Assembly: GCF_013359735.1 (NCBI RefSeq) | Contig: NZ_JABFMX010000007.1 | Coordinates: 1 to 64,000, forward strand | From: Arthrobacter sp. C9C5 | GTDB lineage: Bacteria > Actinomycetota > Actinomycetes > Actinomycetales > Micrococcaceae | Direction of reading: 5' to 3' | Length of the DNA stretch: 64,000 nt | Shown here: positions 43,918 through 52,957 of the stretch, piece after piece | Layout of the letters: each line of letters begins with the position of its first letter | Numbering within the stretch: position 1 is the stretch's first letter | Notes under the pieces: generated by a model | The model's input: the letters and a program-made list of their open reading frames with translations, nothing else | Told to the model about the DNA's origin: nothing | Databases searched by the model: none | Translations under genes and position numbers: made by a program

Positions 43918-44988
43918 TCAGGCGCCAGCCACCCTGCGCACGAACGCGTGCAGGCGGCGGTAGACCTCCTGTGACTCCGGGTAACGGAAGTCCTGCTGCC
44001 ACGTGTGTTCGGTGTTTGGGGAGTCCCAGCCGTAAATCAGGGTGTCGACGTGCACCTCGTGCTCCCGCAGGCGCTCGATGAAGTTCAGGTTGGCGGCGTA
44101 GAAGAAGTCGCGTTCCGAGGTGGTCACGAAGACCGGCGGGAACCGGGCGTCGAGCCACTCGATCGGGGACAGGAAGCCGGCCGCCCTGCGCAGTTCCGCA
44201 ATGCGGCGGCGGCCAGGGCGGCGCACTGCCCGGGGCAGGAGCATCCGGACGAAGTCCAGGCTGAGGACGAAGCCCTTGTCGAAGAACACGGAGAAGTCCA
44301 CAACGCTGCAATGCTGCACCAGCCCACGCAGGCTTGAGGCGGGGGTTGCCGGCGCCAGCCCGTAATGACCGGCCAGTTCCGGGCGGAAGCTGGCCGCGGC
44401 GAGGAGGGCGGCGATCTGGCCGCCGGCGGAGTCGCCGCCGAGGACAATCCTGGCGGGGTCGCCGCCGAAGCCCGCGATGTTGTCGCGGACCCAGGCAAGC
44501 GCAGCATTGGCGTCCTGGAGGACGTGGGCCATGTGGAAGCGCGGGGCCCGGCGGTAGTTCACGTTGACGGCGATCATCCCGCCCTCGGCCTGGCTCGCGC
44601 AGTACTTGGTCAGCGAGGCCTTGTCGCCCGAGGTCCAGCCCCCGCCGTGGAAGTAGACGTAGACCGGCAGCGGCCCGGCGCCGTCCGTAGGAGCGGCTCC
44701 AGCGGCGGCCGGGGTGATGACGTCCAGACGGTGAGCGCGGGTGCCGTCGCCCACGAAGTCAATGTCGTGGAAGTAGTCGACGCCGGTGACGGGGTCGGCG
44801 TTGAAGCGGGCCTTTTCGCTCGGGCCCAGCGAGTGCATCAGGACCCGCCAGGCCCACACCGGAACCCGGCGCAGCACGCCGCGCGCGCGTCGGGCGAGGC
44901 CGAAGGCGCCGCCGGTCGGCTGCGCAGGGTATTGCGCCGGCTGCTGCGGGAAGGGTTGCTGGGGTGGTAGCTGGACCGCCGGGGTCAT
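43918..44988 (-). CDS. Alpha/beta hydrolase of the hormone-sensitive-lipase type
   Basis: The protein has 356 aa. The oxyanion motif HGGGW and the nucleophile GGDSAGGQIAALL are diagnostic of the HSL/carboxylesterase class, and the final catalytic His lies in a TEHTWQQDF segment. The first 30 residues are Gln/Pro-rich (QLPPQQPFPQQPAQYPAQPTGG) and presumably disordered. It lacks a clear signal peptide. It may hydrolyse short-chain esters. It precedes the other hydrolase by 36 bp on the same strand. Confidence 0.9.
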   Translation of the reverse strand: MTPAVQLPPQQPFPQQPAQYPAQPTGGAFGLARRARGVLRRVPVWAWRVLMHSLGPSEKARFNADPVTGVDYFHDIDFVGDGTRAHRLDVITPAAAGAAPTDGAGPLPVYVYFHGGGWTSGDKASLTKYCASQAEGGMIAVNVNYRRAPRFHMAHVLQDANAALAWVRDNIAGFGGDPARIVLGGDSAGGQIAALLAAASFRPELAGHYGLAPATPASSLRGLVQHCSVVDFSVFFDKGFVLSLDFVRMLLPRAVRRPGRRRIAELRRAAGFLSPIEWLDARFPPVFVTTSERDFFYAANLNFIERLREHEVHVDTLIYGWDSPNTEHTWQQDFRYPESQEVYRRLHAFVRRVAGA

Positions 44989-45058
44989 GCTGCCATTCTA
45001 ACTGGCACGGCTGTGCTACCACGGTGAGGGCAGCCTGTCCTGGGCAGTGCGGCCCCGG

Positions 45059-47833
45059 TCAGTCCGGCAGTTCCCGGACCGTGCCGGCGGCGCCGTCCAC
45101 GGTGACGCGTTGGCCGGTGTGCAGCCGCGTGGTGGCGTCCGGCACGCCGACCACCGCGGGGATGCCGTATTCGCGGGCGACGACGGCGCCGTGCGAGATG
45201 ACGCCGCCCATTTCCATGACCAGCGCGCCCGCCGTCATGAACAGCGGCGTCCAGCCGGGGTCGGTCGAGGGTGCCACCAGGATTTCGCCGGGCTCGAGGC
45301 GGGCGCCCACCGGGTCCATGATCACCCGGACCGTTCCGGTTGCGGTGCCGGCCGAGGCCGGGGTCCCGGACAGGGCGCCGGTGGCCGGCCGCTTCGCCAT
45401 CACGGCGGCCTCCACGTCTGTCCCGTCGGAGAGCAGCAGACGGGGGATGTGGCGCCGCCGCAGTTCGACGTCGTACAGGCGGCGGCGTTCGGCGACGACG
45501 CCCTGCATGCCGGCGCCCCGAAGGGCCACCCGGAGCTCGTCGAAGTCGAGGAAGAACACGTCGTTGGCCGCCGCCACGACGCCGGTCCGCAGCAGTTCCG
45601 CGCCGACCAGCAGCAGCTGGCGGTGCATTTCACCGAGGATCTTCACAATGTGGAACTTCGGCAGCTCGCGCAGGCCGGATAGCTCCCGGACCTGGCGCAG
45701 GGACAGCTCAAGCAGCCGGGCGCGCCACTTGCCGTGAACGGCTGCCCGGTCCACCAGGCTGCGCATCCTGTCCTCCGCATGCTCGGCGGCCCGGCGGAAC
45801 TGCCGATCCGGGGCCTGTTCGGGGTCCTCCACGCGCAGGTAGTTGGAGATCATGCCGAGGATGTGGTCCGGTTCGTCCGACCAGCGCGGCATGCCGAGAT
45901 CGATCTCGGCCACCGCGCGGTGGCCGTACCGGGCCAGGAAAGCCCGAACCCCGTCCTGCGCCGGCGCGGGAAGGGACCCGGCGCGGTAGGCGGCGGCCAG
46001 CCGGGCCGGCTGCTCCGCCAAAAAGGCGCCCCGCGAGGCGGGATCGGCCCCGAGGGTCACCGCCAGCTGCCAGAGTTCAAGGTCCATCTCGGTGGTCACG
46101 TTGTGCGGCAGCCCGCGCAGCACCGCCTCCAGCTCACGGGGCGGGGCGATGCCGCGCAGTAGCCGCCGGGCCACCGCCAGCATGATGTAGCCCACGGACG
46201 GGGCGGGCAGGGTGGCCCGGATGAGGCCGTCGATGGTGCGGTTCGTGATCTGTTCGGCGTAGTCCAGCCGTTGCAGGGCCGTGGCCGGTTCGGGCAGCAC
46301 CAGCTGCGCTGCGAGGCGTTTTCCGTAGGCCTCCACCCGGCGGAGTTCCGCCTCGGGCCGGAGTGCGGCGCCGATGAGCGCCGGGATCAGGCCCAGGACC
46401 ATGCCGAGGCTGTCGCCGGCCTCGGTGCCGCTGGTCCGCGGTCCGCTATCTGGCCGGGGCGTCCTGGGCCGCGACTTCCGCGACTTCCGCAACTTCCGCG
46501 GGTGCTCGCTGGCCGCGAACCGCGGGTCGGCCAGCAGTTCCGGAAAAATGGCGGCAGACCGGCCGTCCGCCAGCGGGAGCATCCGGGTCAGGTAGCGGCG
46601 GCCCCATTTGTTGTGCACCAACGCCGTCAGGTCCACGTACATCCGCAGCCCGGGGTTGACGTAGCGCCAGGGTCCCTTGCGGTTCCGCATCACGCCGAGG
46701 GCGGCCAGCCCGATCGGGGTGATTGGCCTGGTGAGTCCCTGCAGGAGTGTCCCGCACAGGTAGACCCGGGTTCCGCCGTCGGGGTCCGGGTTCAGGGCGG
46801 ACGGGTCCCCGGAGATCGGATCCTCCAGCGGATACAGCGTGGTGATCGGCCGTGACTGCGTCAGCCAGGCCTTGCCCGCGGCGTCGATTACCCACTCCAC
46901 GTCCTGCGGTGCGCCGAAGAGACGCTGGACGGCGTCGCCGAGCCTGGTCAGCGCGCCGAGTTCCGCGTCATTCAGGCTGAAGCCCCGCGCCGGATCGTCG
47001 TCCCCCCGCGCGCGGCGCAGGACCGCCGCCGTCGCGGTCTCCACGGTGAACTGGTCCGGGTTCACGGCGCCGGACACCACGGCCTGTCCGGCCCCGGGGC
47101 TGGCGTTGATCACCGTCTCGGTCCGGGTCCCGGTCACCGGGTTGGCGGTGAACAGCACGCCGGCCGTGGCGGCGTCGACCATGAGCTGGACGACGACGGC
47201 GAGCCCCACCTCGCGGTGGCTGATCCCGTTGGCGGACCGGTAGGCGACCGCCCGGTCGGTCCACAGCGAGGCCCAGCAGCGCCGCACGGCGTCGATGACC
47301 GAGTCGGCGCCGGTGACGCCGGTGAAGGAGTCCTGCTGGCCGGCGAAGCTGGCAAAGGGCAGGTCCTCGGCGGTGGCCGAGGAACGCACCGCGACGGCCG
47401 GCTGCGCGCCCAGCGCGGCGTAGGCCTTCCGCAGCGCCGCGTCGACGCCGGACGGAACCGGCGCTGACAGGACCAGCTCGCGGGCGCTGGCCGCCACGCG
47501 GTCCAGTTCCGCCGGCCCCGGACCGGAAGCTCGGCCAGCTGCTGCGTCGGCGCCGGGAGCGCCGTCGGCGGCTGGAGCGTCGGCAGCAGCGTCGAGCCGG
47601 GCGTCGAGCAGGGCGGCCAGGGCCGCCAGCGCGGGCGGCGCCGCGAGGCGGTAGGCGTCGGTGGTCAGGCAGAAGCCGCGCGGCACCGGAAAGCCCGCGG
47701 CGGTGAGCTTGCCGAGGTTCAGCGCCTTGCCGCCGACGAGCCGCAGGGGAGCGGAGCCGGTCCGGCCAAGGTCCAGCACGAACTCGTCCGGCGAGGTGGC
47801 GTCCGACTCCTCGTCGTCCGCTTCGGAGCGCAT
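45059..47833 (-). CDS. Three-domain PEP-utilising enzyme, rifampin-phosphotransferase-like
   Basis: The protein has 924 aa from ATG 47833. An ATP-grasp pyruvate-phosphate-dikinase N-domain (VGGKALNLGKLTAAGFPVPRGFC, then AVRSSATAEDLPFASFAGQ) spans about 30-350. A large helical middle domain (about 370-790) follows. The swivelling PEP-utiliser domain has the phospho-His881 in MGGVISHGAVVAREYGIPAV. The order and length match rifamycin phosphotransferases and their uncharacterised relatives. PEP synthase is less likely because the C-terminal PEP/pyruvate barrel is absent. Whether it acts on rifamycins is unknown. Low-complexity inserts occur near residues 80-120 and 455-475. Confidence 0.85.
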   Translation of the reverse strand: MRSEADDEESDATSPDEFVLDLGRTGSAPLRLVGGKALNLGKLTAAGFPVPRGFCLTTDAYRLAAPPALAALAALLDARLDAAADAPAADGAPGADAAAGRASGPGPAELDRVAASARELVLSAPVPSGVDAALRKAYAALGAQPAVAVRSSATAEDLPFASFAGQQDSFTGVTGADSVIDAVRRCWASLWTDRAVAYRSANGISHREVGLAVVVQLMVDAATAGVLFTANPVTGTRTETVINASPGAGQAVVSGAVNPDQFTVETATAAVLRRARGDDDPARGFSLNDAELGALTRLGDAVQRLFGAPQDVEWVIDAAGKAWLTQSRPITTLYPLEDPISGDPSALNPDPDGGTRVYLCGTLLQGLTRPITPIGLAALGVMRNRKGPWRYVNPGLRMYVDLTALVHNKWGRRYLTRMLPLADGRSAAIFPELLADPRFAASEHPRKLRKSRKSRPRTPRPDSGPRTSGTEAGDSLGMVLGLIPALIGAALRPEAELRRVEAYGKRLAAQLVLPEPATALQRLDYAEQITNRTIDGLIRATLPAPSVGYIMLAVARRLLRGIAPPRELEAVLRGLPHNVTTEMDLELWQLAVTLGADPASRGAFLAEQPARLAAAYRAGSLPAPAQDGVRAFLARYGHRAVAEIDLGMPRWSDEPDHILGMISNYLRVEDPEQAPDRQFRRAAEHAEDRMRSLVDRAAVHGKWRARLLELSLRQVRELSGLRELPKFHIVKILGEMHRQLLLVGAELLRTGVVAAANDVFFLDFDELRVALRGAGMQGVVAERRRLYDVELRRRHIPRLLLSDGTDVEAAVMAKRPATGALSGTPASAGTATGTVRVIMDPVGARLEPGEILVAPSTDPGWTPLFMTAGALVMEMGGVISHGAVVAREYGIPAVVGVPDATTRLHTGQRVTVDGAAGTVRELPD
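46471..46497. repeat. Three 9-bp tandem repeats in the PEP-utilising enzyme gene
   Basis: GCGACTTCC twice and GCAACTTCC once, directly joined, encode the basic insert LRKSRKSR in the middle domain. The array is in frame and probably a slippage-prone linker. Confidence 0.85.
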
Positions 47834-47844
47834 GGGTCGCGCGC

Positions 47845-48159
47845 CTAGTCGCTCGCCGGGTCGCCGGCGTCCTCCCATTGGACGTCCAGGTTGCGGAACA
47901 CCGGCGGCGAATCGCACAGGGCCGCCATCCGCGCCGCGAAATCGGAGGTTTCCGGCCGCCGGGAATTCTCCATCGCCGACTCGTAGGAATCGAACTCGAC
48001 AATGGTGAGGTAGGTGCCGGGCCGGTCACGGTCCGCGGTGTTCAGGATCCGACGGAAGGTCGGGGCGGTTTCCCCCTCGGTCCGGGAGGGCCGGCCGAGC
48101 GCTTCGATCTCCTCGATGCGGGACGACTGGTATTCGATGATCTGCACAAACCTGGCCAT
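47845..48159 (-). CDS. Small ABM-like (dimeric alpha/beta barrel) protein
   Basis: From ATG 48159, which has a textbook AAGGAG 6 nt upstream, the product has 104 aa. It starts MARFVQIIEYQSSRIEEIEAL and contains TYLTIVEFDSYESAMENSRRPET, the pattern of antibiotic-biosynthesis-monooxygenase-like small barrels. Catalysis is uncertain. It ends 11 nt before the PEP-utilising enzyme start, so the two form an operon. Confidence 0.83.
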   Translation of the reverse strand: MARFVQIIEYQSSRIEEIEALGRPSRTEGETAPTFRRILNTADRDRPGTYLTIVEFDSYESAMENSRRPETSDFAARMAALCDSPPVFRNLDVQWEDAGDPASD

Positions 48160-48252
48160 GACGGCTCCTTGACGGCTGCGGGTGCTGATGCGCATCACGC
48201 TAGACCCGCCAACCCGGCAGTGCAAGGGCCGCGCGGTCCCCTGCCCGTTCGG

Positions 48253-49308
48253 CTAGGGCGTCAGCAGGACCTTGATGGCCCGCCGTTCGTCCATGGCGCG
48301 GTAGGCCTCCGGCGCCTCCTCCAGCGGCATGACGACGTCGAACACCCGGCCGGGGTTGATGCTGCCGTCCAGCACGTCGGCGAGCAGTTCCGGGATGTAG
48401 GTCCGGGCGGGGGCCATCCCGCCGCCGATGGAGATGTTGGTGTCGAAAAGGTAGCGCAGCGGAATCTCGGCGCCGCCGGTCGGCACGCCCACGAAGCCGA
48501 GGGCGCCGCCCGGGCGGACGCTGTGCAGCGCCTGCTCCATGGATTCCTTGGTGCCGACGCACTCCAGGACGGAATCGGCCAGCACCCCGCCGAGCAGTTC
48601 GCGAACCTTCGCGACGCCGTCGTCCCCGCGCTCCGCGACGATGTCTGTGGCGCCGAACTCCCGGGCGATGGCCTGCCGGTCGGCGTGCCGGGACATGGCG
48701 ATGATCCGTTCCGCGCCCAGCCGCTTGGCGGCCAGGACGCCGCACAGGCCCACGGCGCCGTCGCCCACCACGACGACGGTCCGGCCTGCTCCCGCCTTTG
48801 CCGCGAGGGCTGCGTGGTGGCCGGTGGCCATCACGTCGGAGAGGGTCAGCAGGCTGGCGCGCAGCGCGTCGTCGGGCTCGGTGACGCCCGGAACCTTGAC
48901 GAGGGTGGCGTCGGCCAGCGGGACCCGGACCGCCTGGCCCTGGCCGCCGTCGATGGCCAGCCCGGCGTCGTCCTTGCCGCCCCAGCCGGCCAGGTGGTCG
49001 CAGGCCACCGTGACACCGTTGAGGCACTGCGGGCACTTGCCGCAGCTGACCACGAACGGCGCGATCACCAGGTCCCCCACGGCCAGTTCGGTCACCGCGT
49101 CGCCGATGCTTTCGACCAGGCCGATGAACTCATGGCCGATCGCCGAGGGTTTGTGGGTGGGCCGGACGCCGCGGTACGGCCACAGGTCGGAGCCGCAGAC
49201 GCAGGCGGCGGTGACTTTTACGACGGCGTCGGTGGGCTGCTGGATGGTGGGGTAGTCGCGGTCTTCGACGCGGATGTCGCCGGGGCCGTGGATGATGGTG
49301 GCGCGCAT
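48253..49308 (-). CDS. Zinc-dependent alcohol dehydrogenase family protein
   Basis: This medium-chain dehydrogenase has 351 aa. Catalytic zinc ligands are in CVCGSDLWPYRG and GHEFIGLVESIG, the structural zinc loop is CGKCPQCLNGVTVAC, and the NAD(P) Rossmann motif is VVVVGDGAVGLCGVLAA. It ends EEAPEAYRAMDERRAIKVLLTP, as in family members that oxidise or reduce alcohols and aldehydes. The substrate is unknown. It is followed (minus strand) by the ABM-like gene after a 93-bp gap. Confidence 0.92.
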   Translation of the reverse strand: MRATIIHGPGDIRVEDRDYPTIQQPTDAVVKVTAACVCGSDLWPYRGVRPTHKPSAIGHEFIGLVESIGDAVTELAVGDLVIAPFVVSCGKCPQCLNGVTVACDHLAGWGGKDDAGLAIDGGQGQAVRVPLADATLVKVPGVTEPDDALRASLLTLSDVMATGHHAALAAKAGAGRTVVVVGDGAVGLCGVLAAKRLGAERIIAMSRHADRQAIAREFGATDIVAERGDDGVAKVRELLGGVLADSVLECVGTKESMEQALHSVRPGGALGFVGVPTGGAEIPLRYLFDTNISIGGGMAPARTYIPELLADVLDGSINPGRVFDVVMPLEEAPEAYRAMDERRAIKVLLTP

Positions 49309-49351
49309 GGGGGGCTCCTCGCGTGGTCGTGGATGGGGGCTGGAAACGAGT

Positions 49352-49927
49352 CTAGTCCTGGACGTCGGAGGCGGTCCCGGGGCGGAGCAGCCGGCTGATC
49401 CGGTCCTGGACCCTCAATTCCGGGGCGGACTCATGGTTGAACAGGATGCGGTAAATCACCGGTGCCACCACGGTGTCGACAATTTCCCGGGCCGCCGGCG
49501 CGGTTTCGCCGCGGGCTTCGGCCAGCCGCCGGATCTCCTCGACATGGCCCTGCATGAGTGCGAAATAATCCCGGGTCACGGCGCCGTCCGCGAGCATGTC
49601 CCGGAGCACCTGCCGCCCCAGCGGGGAGGAAAATTCCTCGACGTAGGGGACGAACCAGGCCTCCATGTCCCCTTTGAGCGACCCGGTGTCCTCCACCTGC
49701 TCGGGCAGCATCCGGTTGGACGCGACGGCGGCGAGCAGCCGCGGCAGATCCCCCCACCGCCGGTAGATGGTCGAGGAGTTCACTCCGGCGCGTTCCGCCA
49801 CCAGCGGCACCGACAGGACCGAACGGTCGCCGTCGTTCTCCTCCAGCAGCGCGCGGACCGCCTGGTGCACTGCCTGCTGGACACGGGCGCTGCGGCCGCC
49901 CGGGCGCGGAGTCGCTGTAGCCATCAT
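49352..49927 (-). CDS. TetR-family transcriptional regulator
   Basis: The protein has 191 aa. The N-terminal helix-turn-helix (residues about 25-65) contains SVPLVAERAGVNSSTIYRRWGDLPRLLAAV, a typical TetR recognition helix, followed by a helical ligand domain. Two ATG codons and a GTG lie in tandem at the start (49924, 49927, 49930), and 49927 is a compromise. It is divergent from an MFS transporter gene, with CTAAGGCA-N7-TGCTTTAG in between, so it probably represses that transporter and itself. Confidence 0.9.
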   Translation of the reverse strand: MMATATPRPGGRSARVQQAVHQAVRALLEENDGDRSVLSVPLVAERAGVNSSTIYRRWGDLPRLLAAVASNRMLPEQVEDTGSLKGDMEAWFVPYVEEFSSPLGRQVLRDMLADGAVTRDYFALMQGHVEEIRRLAEARGETAPAAREIVDTVVAPVIYRILFNHESAPELRVQDRISRLLRPGTASDVQD

Positions 49928-49936
49928 CACACCATG

Positions 49937-50005
49937 CTAAGGCAAAACTTCTGCTTTAGTGGCGGTTTCCGGTGCTAGTCTCTTAATGCATAGATTGTGC
50001 TTTAG
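49937..50005. promoter_or_regulatory. TetR operator candidates in the tetR-MFS divergent promoter
   Basis: CTAAGGCA-N7-TGCTTTAG (49937-49959) is a dyad with one mismatch between the arms. A second TGCTTTAG arm at 49998-50005 is preceded by CTTAATGCA (49982-49990), an imperfect partner. Two similar sites between divergent genes fit autoregulation by a TetR repressor. Confidence 0.6.
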
Positions 50006-50032
50006 TCGATTGGTTAGTAGGCAGGGAAAGCA

Positions 50033-51247
50033 TTGAAGAATACCGGTACCGCGTTCTGGCTTCACGCGGCGCTCCTGACGGTCTTCATCGGGGCATCGTC
50101 GGCGCCGTCGCCGTTGTACGAGTTTTACGCGCGGGAATGGGGGCTCGGTTCCGCCGCTGTGACGGTCGTCTTCGCCGTGTACGCGGTGGCCGTGCTGCTG
50201 ACGCTGCTGGTGGTCGGGTCGCTGGCGGACCATCTCGGCACGCGGCCCGTGCTGCTGGGGGCTGTGGCGCTGCAGATCGGGGCCATGATGACCTTCGCGT
50301 TCGCGCCCGGTCCGGAAATGCTCCTCGCGGCGAGGGCCCTGCAGGGCGTCGCTACCGGCGCGGCCATGGGCGCGGCCGGGGCCGCGCTGCTGGCCTTCGA
50401 AGGCGTCGGCCGCCGGGGCCGCGGCTCCCTCGTGAACAGTGCCGCCTCGCCGGTCGGGCTCTCCATCGGCGCGCTCGGCTCGGCGTCCCTGGTCCGGTTC
50501 CTGCCGGAACCAACCAAGACCGTGTACTTCTTCCTCGCTGCCCTGCTGCTGGTCCTCGGGACCGCCCTGCTGTGGCTGCCGAGCGCGGGGCGGAAAGCCC
50601 CCGGCTGGCTCCGTTCCCTGGTTCCCGAGGCGAAGGTCCCCAGTTCCGCGCGCAAGACGATGGCCGCGACCATGCCGGTGGCGGCCGCGACCTGGGCGCT
50701 CGCAGGCTTCTATCTCTCCCTCGGGCCGGCCCTTGCGCATTCGATCACGAAGGACAGCTCCGTGCTGGTGGGCGGGCTGGCCCTGTTCGCTCTCTTCGTC
50801 CCGGGGGCCCTGGCAATCCTCGTCGTCCGCCGCTGGTCCGACCGGAACACGCTCCTGACCGGGGTCCTCTCCCTGATCGCCGGGATATCCCTGACCGTCC
50901 TCGCCGTCCAGCTGGGGTCCGCGCCGCTCTACTTCACCGGCACCATGGTGGCCGGCGTCGGCTTCGGCAGCGGCTACTTCGGCGCGATGCGGATGACCCT
51001 GCCGCTGTGCGGGCCGCACGAGCGCATCGGGATGCTCTCCAGCATCTACCTGATCTGCTACCTCGGCTTCAGCGTCCCGGCCGTGGCCGCCGGGCTGCTG
51101 GTCGCCGTGGCCGGGATGAAGGGCACGACGCTGATCTACGGTGCCGCCCTGGTGCTGGCCGCCGTCCCCGCCCTGGTGCTGACCGCCAAGGCGACGACCC
51201 GCAACAACCCCATCGACCTGGTTGCTGGAACGCCAGCAGCCTCCTGA
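50033..51247 (+). CDS. MFS transporter (probable exporter)
   Basis: The protein has 404 aa with twelve membrane helices. The motif A-like loop LVVGSLADHLGTRPVLL follows helix 2 and a second, RRWSDRNTLL, follows helix 8. It starts at TTG 50033 with AGGGAAAG about 5 nt upstream. The TetR neighbour and the family suggest drug or metabolite export. It is followed after 11 nt by a 3-hydroxyacyl-CoA dehydrogenase, an unusual partner for a drug exporter. Confidence 0.9.
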   Translation: MKNTGTAFWLHAALLTVFIGASSAPSPLYEFYAREWGLGSAAVTVVFAVYAVAVLLTLLVVGSLADHLGTRPVLLGAVALQIGAMMTFAFAPGPEMLLAARALQGVATGAAMGAAGAALLAFEGVGRRGRGSLVNSAASPVGLSIGALGSASLVRFLPEPTKTVYFFLAALLLVLGTALLWLPSAGRKAPGWLRSLVPEAKVPSSARKTMAATMPVAAATWALAGFYLSLGPALAHSITKDSSVLVGGLALFALFVPGALAILVVRRWSDRNTLLTGVLSLIAGISLTVLAVQLGSAPLYFTGTMVAGVGFGSGYFGAMRMTLPLCGPHERIGMLSSIYLICYLGFSVPAVAAGLLVAVAGMKGTTLIYGAALVLAAVPALVLTAKATTRNNPIDLVAGTPAAS

Positions 51248-51258
51248 AAGGAACCGAC

Positions 51259-52119
51259 ATGAGCTTCACCCTTCCGGCCGACATTGCAGGCCGACCCATC
51301 ACCGTGATCGGCGGCGGCACGCTGGGCCGCCGCATCGCGCTGATGCTCTCGCTCCGCGGCGCCGAGGTGCGCGTCTTCGACACGAACCTTGCCGTGGCCC
51401 AGGCCGCCGTCGACTACATCGGAACCGAGCGTCCCGGCGTCGCGGATGAGTTCGGCGGCACTGCCGAGGGGCGGATCACGGCCGGCGACGACCTCGCCGC
51501 AGCCCTCCGGGACGCCTGGCTCGTCGTCGAGGCGGTGCCGGAAAAGCTCGAACTCAAGAAGGAAATCTTCGCCGACCTTGACCGGCTGGCCGCGCCCGAC
51601 GCCGTGCTGGCGAGCAATTCCTCCTCGTTCGCTTCGTCCGAATTCATCGATGGGGTGGACGCGCCGGAACGCGTCCTGAACCTGCACTTCTACATGCCGC
51701 CGGCGGTGCGCTCGGTGGAGCTGATGTCCAGCGGCCGCACCGATCCGGCGATCATTGAGCTGCTGATGGCCGAGCTGCCGAAGTACGCCCTGGCCCCGCA
51801 CCTGGTCCGCAAGCAGAGCACCGGCTTCATCTTCAACCGCGTCTGGGCCGCGATCAAGCGCGAATCCCTGCTGGTCGTGGCGGAGGGGGTCGCCGAACCC
51901 GAGGACGTCGACGCCCTGTTCCTCGACGTGTTCAAGGCCGACACCGCACCGTTCCGCTTCATGGACCAGGTGGGCCTGGACGTGGTCCTCGACATCGAAA
52001 ACCACTACTGCGAGCTGGCCGGCATGGAGAACAAGTCGGCGCCGCTGCTGCGGGACTACATCGGGAAGGGCTGGCTGGGGGTCAAGAGCGGCCGCGGTTT
52101 CTACAACGACTACTCCTGA
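51259..52119 (+). CDS. 3-hydroxyacyl-CoA dehydrogenase (single-domain pair, HbdA-like)
   Basis: The protein has 286 aa. The Rossmann domain begins PITVIGGGTLGRRIALMLSLRGAEVRVFD (residues about 12-40). The segment AVLASNSSSFASSEF, then LNLHFYMPPAVRSVELM with the catalytic His, and GFIFNRVWAAIKRESLLVVAEGVAEPEDVD follow. These are diagnostic of 3-hydroxybutyryl-CoA dehydrogenases that interconvert 3-hydroxyacyl- and 3-oxoacyl-CoA with NAD. AAGGAA lies 6 nt before its ATG. It overlaps nothing and is 12 nt after the transporter gene. Confidence 0.92.
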   Translation: MSFTLPADIAGRPITVIGGGTLGRRIALMLSLRGAEVRVFDTNLAVAQAAVDYIGTERPGVADEFGGTAEGRITAGDDLAAALRDAWLVVEAVPEKLELKKEIFADLDRLAAPDAVLASNSSSFASSEFIDGVDAPERVLNLHFYMPPAVRSVELMSSGRTDPAIIELLMAELPKYALAPHLVRKQSTGFIFNRVWAAIKRESLLVVAEGVAEPEDVDALFLDVFKADTAPFRFMDQVGLDVVLDIENHYCELAGMENKSAPLLRDYIGKGWLGVKSGRGFYNDYS

Positions 52120-52131
52120 GCCCGCGTTGCC

Positions 52132-52947
52132 CTAAGAGTTGCCCTGGAAGCCCAGCGAAATGCCGCCGTCGACCCGCAGCTCAATCCCGGTGACGTAGGC
52201 GGACTCGTCGCTGGCCAGGAACACCGCGGCGTTCGCGACGTCCCAGGCCGTGCCCATGTGGCCCATGGGCACCTGGGCGTGGCGCTTCTTCAGCATTTCC
52301 TCGCGCTGCCCGTCCGCGTAGGCGCCGGCCAGCTCGGCGGACTCGGTCACCATCGGCGTTTCCATCAGCCCCGGCAGGATGGCGTTGACCCGCACGTGCT
52401 TCGCCGCGTACTCCGCCGCCGTAGTGCGGCTCAGGTGGTTCAGCGCCGCCTTGGAGGAGTAGTAGGTGGCGTACGGGACGCCGGTCCAGCGGATGCCCGC
52501 CAGCGAGGAAATGTTGATGATGGAGCCGCCGCCCTGGGCAACCATGTGCGGGATGACGTGCTTCATGGTCAGGAACGGGCCCTTCAGGTTGATCGCGTGG
52601 ACCCTGTCCCACTCGGCCTCGTCCAGTTCCACCACGCCGCCTACCTTGGCGATGCCGACGTTGTTGTCGAGGACGTCGATCCGGCCGAATTCGTCGATGA
52701 CGGACGCGACGGCGCGGCCCACGGCGGCGGAGTCCGTCACATCGAAGGCAAGATGCCGTGCCTGGCCGCCCTCGGCCAGGATCAGGCCCTCCGTTTCCTT
52801 CGCAGCCGCCTCGTTGACGTCCGCGCACACCACCGTGGCGCCCTCGCGGGCAAACGCGATGGCCGTGGCCTTGCCGTTGCCCATTCCCGGGGCGCTGGAA
52901 CCGGCCCCCACCACCAGGGCGATCTTTCCCTGCAGTCTCTTAGTCAT
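52132..52947 (-). CDS. Short-chain dehydrogenase/reductase
   Basis: This classical SDR has 271 aa. The dinucleotide loop carries an insert (VVGAGSSAPGMGNGKATA in place of TGxxxGIG). DNNVGIAKVGG, then SIINISSLAG and the catalytic Tyr-x3-Lys in YATYYSSKAALNH, are intact, and it ends YVTGIELRVDGGISLGF. It should oxidise a hydroxy group of an intermediate in the acid-catabolism cluster. It lies 10 nt after the ligase gene and is the last gene of the leftward operon. Confidence 0.92.
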   Translation of the reverse strand: MTKRLQGKIALVVGAGSSAPGMGNGKATAIAFAREGATVVCADVNEAAAKETEGLILAEGGQARHLAFDVTDSAAVGRAVASVIDEFGRIDVLDNNVGIAKVGGVVELDEAEWDRVHAINLKGPFLTMKHVIPHMVAQGGGSIINISSLAGIRWTGVPYATYYSSKAALNHLSRTTAAEYAAKHVRVNAILPGLMETPMVTESAELAGAYADGQREEMLKKRHAQVPMGHMGTAWDVANAAVFLASDESAYVTGIELRVDGGISLGFQGNS

Positions 52948-52957
52948 CAGTGTTCTC

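Noticed and set aside
45059..47833. Calling the enzyme PEP synthase (ppsA) or a confirmed rifamycin-resistance gene
   Set aside because: The C-terminal PEP/pyruvate barrel of PpsA is absent, and the drug-contact residues cannot be verified without alignment.
50137..52119. A 660-codon open frame on the plus strand
   Set aside because: The first 374 codons shadow the MFS gene in another frame. Only the part from 51259 encodes the dehydrogenase.
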